From Aureivirga sp. CE67 (GTDB lineage Bacteria; Bacteroidota; Bacteroidia; Flavobacteriales; Flavobacteriaceae), in the NCBI RefSeq assembly GCF_015767245.1, contig NZ_JADOTV010000001.1, forward strand, positions 827,814 through 891,813: a stretch of DNA of 64,000 bases, in the 5' to 3' direction. Position numbers and translations under genes: made by a program. Shown piece after piece: positions 62,593 to 64,000 of the stretch (the first letter of the stretch is position 1; every line of letters starts with the position of its first letter). The notes under the pieces were generated by a model, which ran no database searches, was not told the DNA's origin, and saw nothing but the letters and a program-made list of their open reading frames with translations.

Positions 62593-62624
62593 TATAATTC
62601 TATATGTCAAAATTAAACAGTTTT

Positions 62625-64000
62625 TTATCTTCTAATCAAACTAAAGTGTCCTTTCTTTGTATAACGTCTTGTCGTTACAGTTCCATCTTCTGATACTCCT
62701 ACAGACTTCACGATGTCTAATGAGAACCAGTAATCTGATGACGGTAATGGTTGACCATATCTTGTCAATCCATTCCATCCTTGTTTTGGATCTAATTTAA
62801 CAATCACTTTTCCGTATCTATCAAAGATGTAAATCTCTACACTTGCATAATTTCCACTCTCCAATCCTTGAATCTTCCATGTATCATGGATTCCATCATT
62901 GTTTGGTGTGAAGTATTTAGGGAAGTCGATAACTCCAAATGGAATCGATGGATTCTCACATCCTCCTCCTAATACATTACGAATCAATAATACATAATCT
63001 CCTCCAGGAACATCTGTAAACACTGGTGCTGTTTGCCAAGTATTTCCTTCATCAATTGAGAATTCATACTCTCCTAAAGTTAATCCTGTAGTGTTAATTG
63101 CTACTGTGTTACTTCCAAATCCTTCTACATATCCTGAAACTACAATATCCGCTTCTGTAATATTTGCAATATAAGATCCAATCACCTCTATTGTTTGTGG
63201 CGCACTCTCACATGCATTTTGTCCAGTAGTACTGATTGCTTTCACCGTATAAGTTCCTGATTCTGTAATAGTGATTGTCTCCCCTGTTTGTCCTAGAACT
63301 TCTCCGTTGAAAGTCCACTCATAGATATAATCTCCTTCTGGATTGTAAACACTAATCTCACTCTCAATCTGTGGGTCATTTACTGAAACGATTTCTTTTA
63401 AACAAATAATCTCTTCTGCATTACTTTCAAATACTGGAATCTCTTCCACTTCTATCTCAAACGATGTTACTACCTCACATCCTGTTAAAGTATTCCTAAC
63501 ATTTGCCCAGATTGTCGTTGCACTACTCTCGTATCCTGAAGAAGCAATCGCATTTTCTTTTACTGTAGCATCCGCTTCTGATAAATAATAAGTAGTTTCA
63601 ATATCTGCTGATGGTGTTACTAATAAATTCACATTGGTAGCAAAATCAAAAGTTGCTACACCATCAAATCCACACTCGATATATGTTACTGTGTCTGTTA
63701 AAATCTCTGGATAAGATCCTACACTCACTGTAAACATCAACACAGATACACATCCTGTTTCTGTATTCTCCGCACGGATGTATAATACTGTTCCTGCTGT
63801 TGTAATATTGATTGGATTTACAATATAGTTTTGTGAATTCGCTTGCGCTTCCGACTCTGAATAGTAATATTTAACATTCATAATCGATCCGTCTACTAAT
63901 AAAGCATCCGTCATATCATTCACATCTACAACCATATGTCCGTCTCCATCATCTTCACAGAAATAATAAGTATCATCTATTAAATTATCTGAAAACTCTG
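62625..64000 (-). CDS. T9SS type B sorting-domain cargo protein, C-terminal part (5' end outside window)
   Basis: The frame is open to the right edge, so the ATG at 63935 is not the real start; about 458 residues are visible. Several beta-sandwich segments of the type found in large flavobacterial adhesins repeat a pattern with single cysteines (GCVSVLMFTVSV, YIECGFDGVATFDF, GCEVVTSFEIEV, a PKD-like YIYEWTFNGE). The last ~95 residues are a type B (CHU_C/gliding-motility) sorting domain: FPKYFTPNNDGIHDTWKI, VEIYIFDRYGKVI, GWNGLTRYGQPLPSSDYWF. It is expected to be exported by SprA's T9SS and held at the surface with the PorP/SprF protein downstream. Confidence 0.93.
   Translation of the reverse strand, partial: EFSDNLIDDTYYFCEDDGDGHMVVDVNDMTDALLVDGSIMNVKYYYSESEAQANSQNYIVNPINITTAGTVLYIRAENTETGCVSVLMFTVSVGSYPEILTDTVTYIECGFDGVATFDFATNVNLLVTPSADIETTYYLSEADATVKENAIASSGYESSATTIWANVRNTLTGCEVVTSFEIEVEEIPVFESNAEEIICLKEIVSVNDPQIESEISVYNPEGDYIYEWTFNGEVLGQTGETITITESGTYTVKAISTTGQNACESAPQTIEVIGSYIANITEADIVVSGYVEGFGSNTVAINTTGLTLGEYEFSIDEGNTWQTAPVFTDVPGGDYVLLIRNVLGGGCENPSIPFGVIDFPKYFTPNNDGIHDTWKIQGLESGNYASVEIYIFDRYGKVIVKLDPKQGWNGLTRYGQPLPSSDYWFSLDIVKSVGVSEDGTVTTRRYTKKGHFSLIRR

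Overview
The window is an AT-rich chromosomal segment from a member of the Bacteroidota, almost certainly family Flavobacteriaceae. Several lines of evidence agree: SprA, the giant outer-membrane translocon of the type IX secretion system (T9SS); a PorP/SprF-type protein next to a type B sorting-domain cargo; secreted proteins ending in type A sorting domains; promoters of the Bacteroidota form TTG-N18..20-TAnnTTTG; A-rich translation starts without clear Shine-Dalgarno sites; and SpII lipoproteins with short signal peptides. I see no prophage, insertion sequence or CRISPR array. The gene content is mostly core chromosome, with a few accessory operons.

Layout. 1-4.3 kb: the 3' end of a membrane pyrophosphatase (hppA), ilvE, and a four-gene operon (DUF4920 lipoprotein, CxxCH lipoprotein, mnmD, 44-residue membrane protein). 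4.3-8.3 kb: tRNA-Asp, a rhodanese, an aromatic amino acid hydroxylase and gpmI. 8.3-12.4 kb: an intergenic repeat, a secreted M4 metalloprotease, and metK behind a SAM-II-type riboswitch. 12.5-18.7 kb: an RND efflux operon led by an orphan 140-residue gene. 18.7-25.7 kb: GDPD, a RemB-like outer-membrane protein, a hexapeptide acyltransferase, deoC, two tandem TonB proteins, vanZ-like and gcvH. 25.7-36.8 kb: sprA, ruvA, maeB, queG. 37.1-40.9 kb: a DUF2723 membrane protein translationally coupled to a polysaccharide deacetylase. 40.9-46.9 kb: a compact respiratory operon encoding a caa3-type oxidase (II-I-III-CtaG), a small membrane protein, a Rieske protein and a cytochrome b/c fusion. 47.1-50.9 kb: a BlaI/BlaR1-like regulatory operon with two tandem M56 peptidases and an unknown secreted protein. 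51-57.5 kb: a short FAD protein, trmN6-like methyltransferase and infB-nusA-rimP. 57.6-64 kb: a universal stress protein, a small secreted plug-like protein, tRNA-Gln, a T9SS-exported SpoIID protein, PorP/SprF and the 3' end of a type B T9SS cargo.

How it fits together. SprA provides the export channel for the sorting-domain proteins in the window (M4 protease, SpoIID protein, type B protein), with PorP/SprF as probable attachment partner of the last. The respiratory operon would carry electrons from menaquinol through a b6-type bc complex to a caa3 oxidase. The most interesting regulatory DNA is the SAM-II aptamer before metK, a terminator-like hairpin in the rimP-nusA-infB leader, two ACTA-N6-TAGT operator-like sites exactly 20 bp apart in the BlaI operon promoter, a palindrome that swallows the start codon of the RND operon, and near-identical promoters on two unlinked tRNA genes. 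Many longest-ORF starts in this genome are TTG codons lying inside promoters or neighbouring genes, so I moved several starts to internal ATGs and say so in each case.
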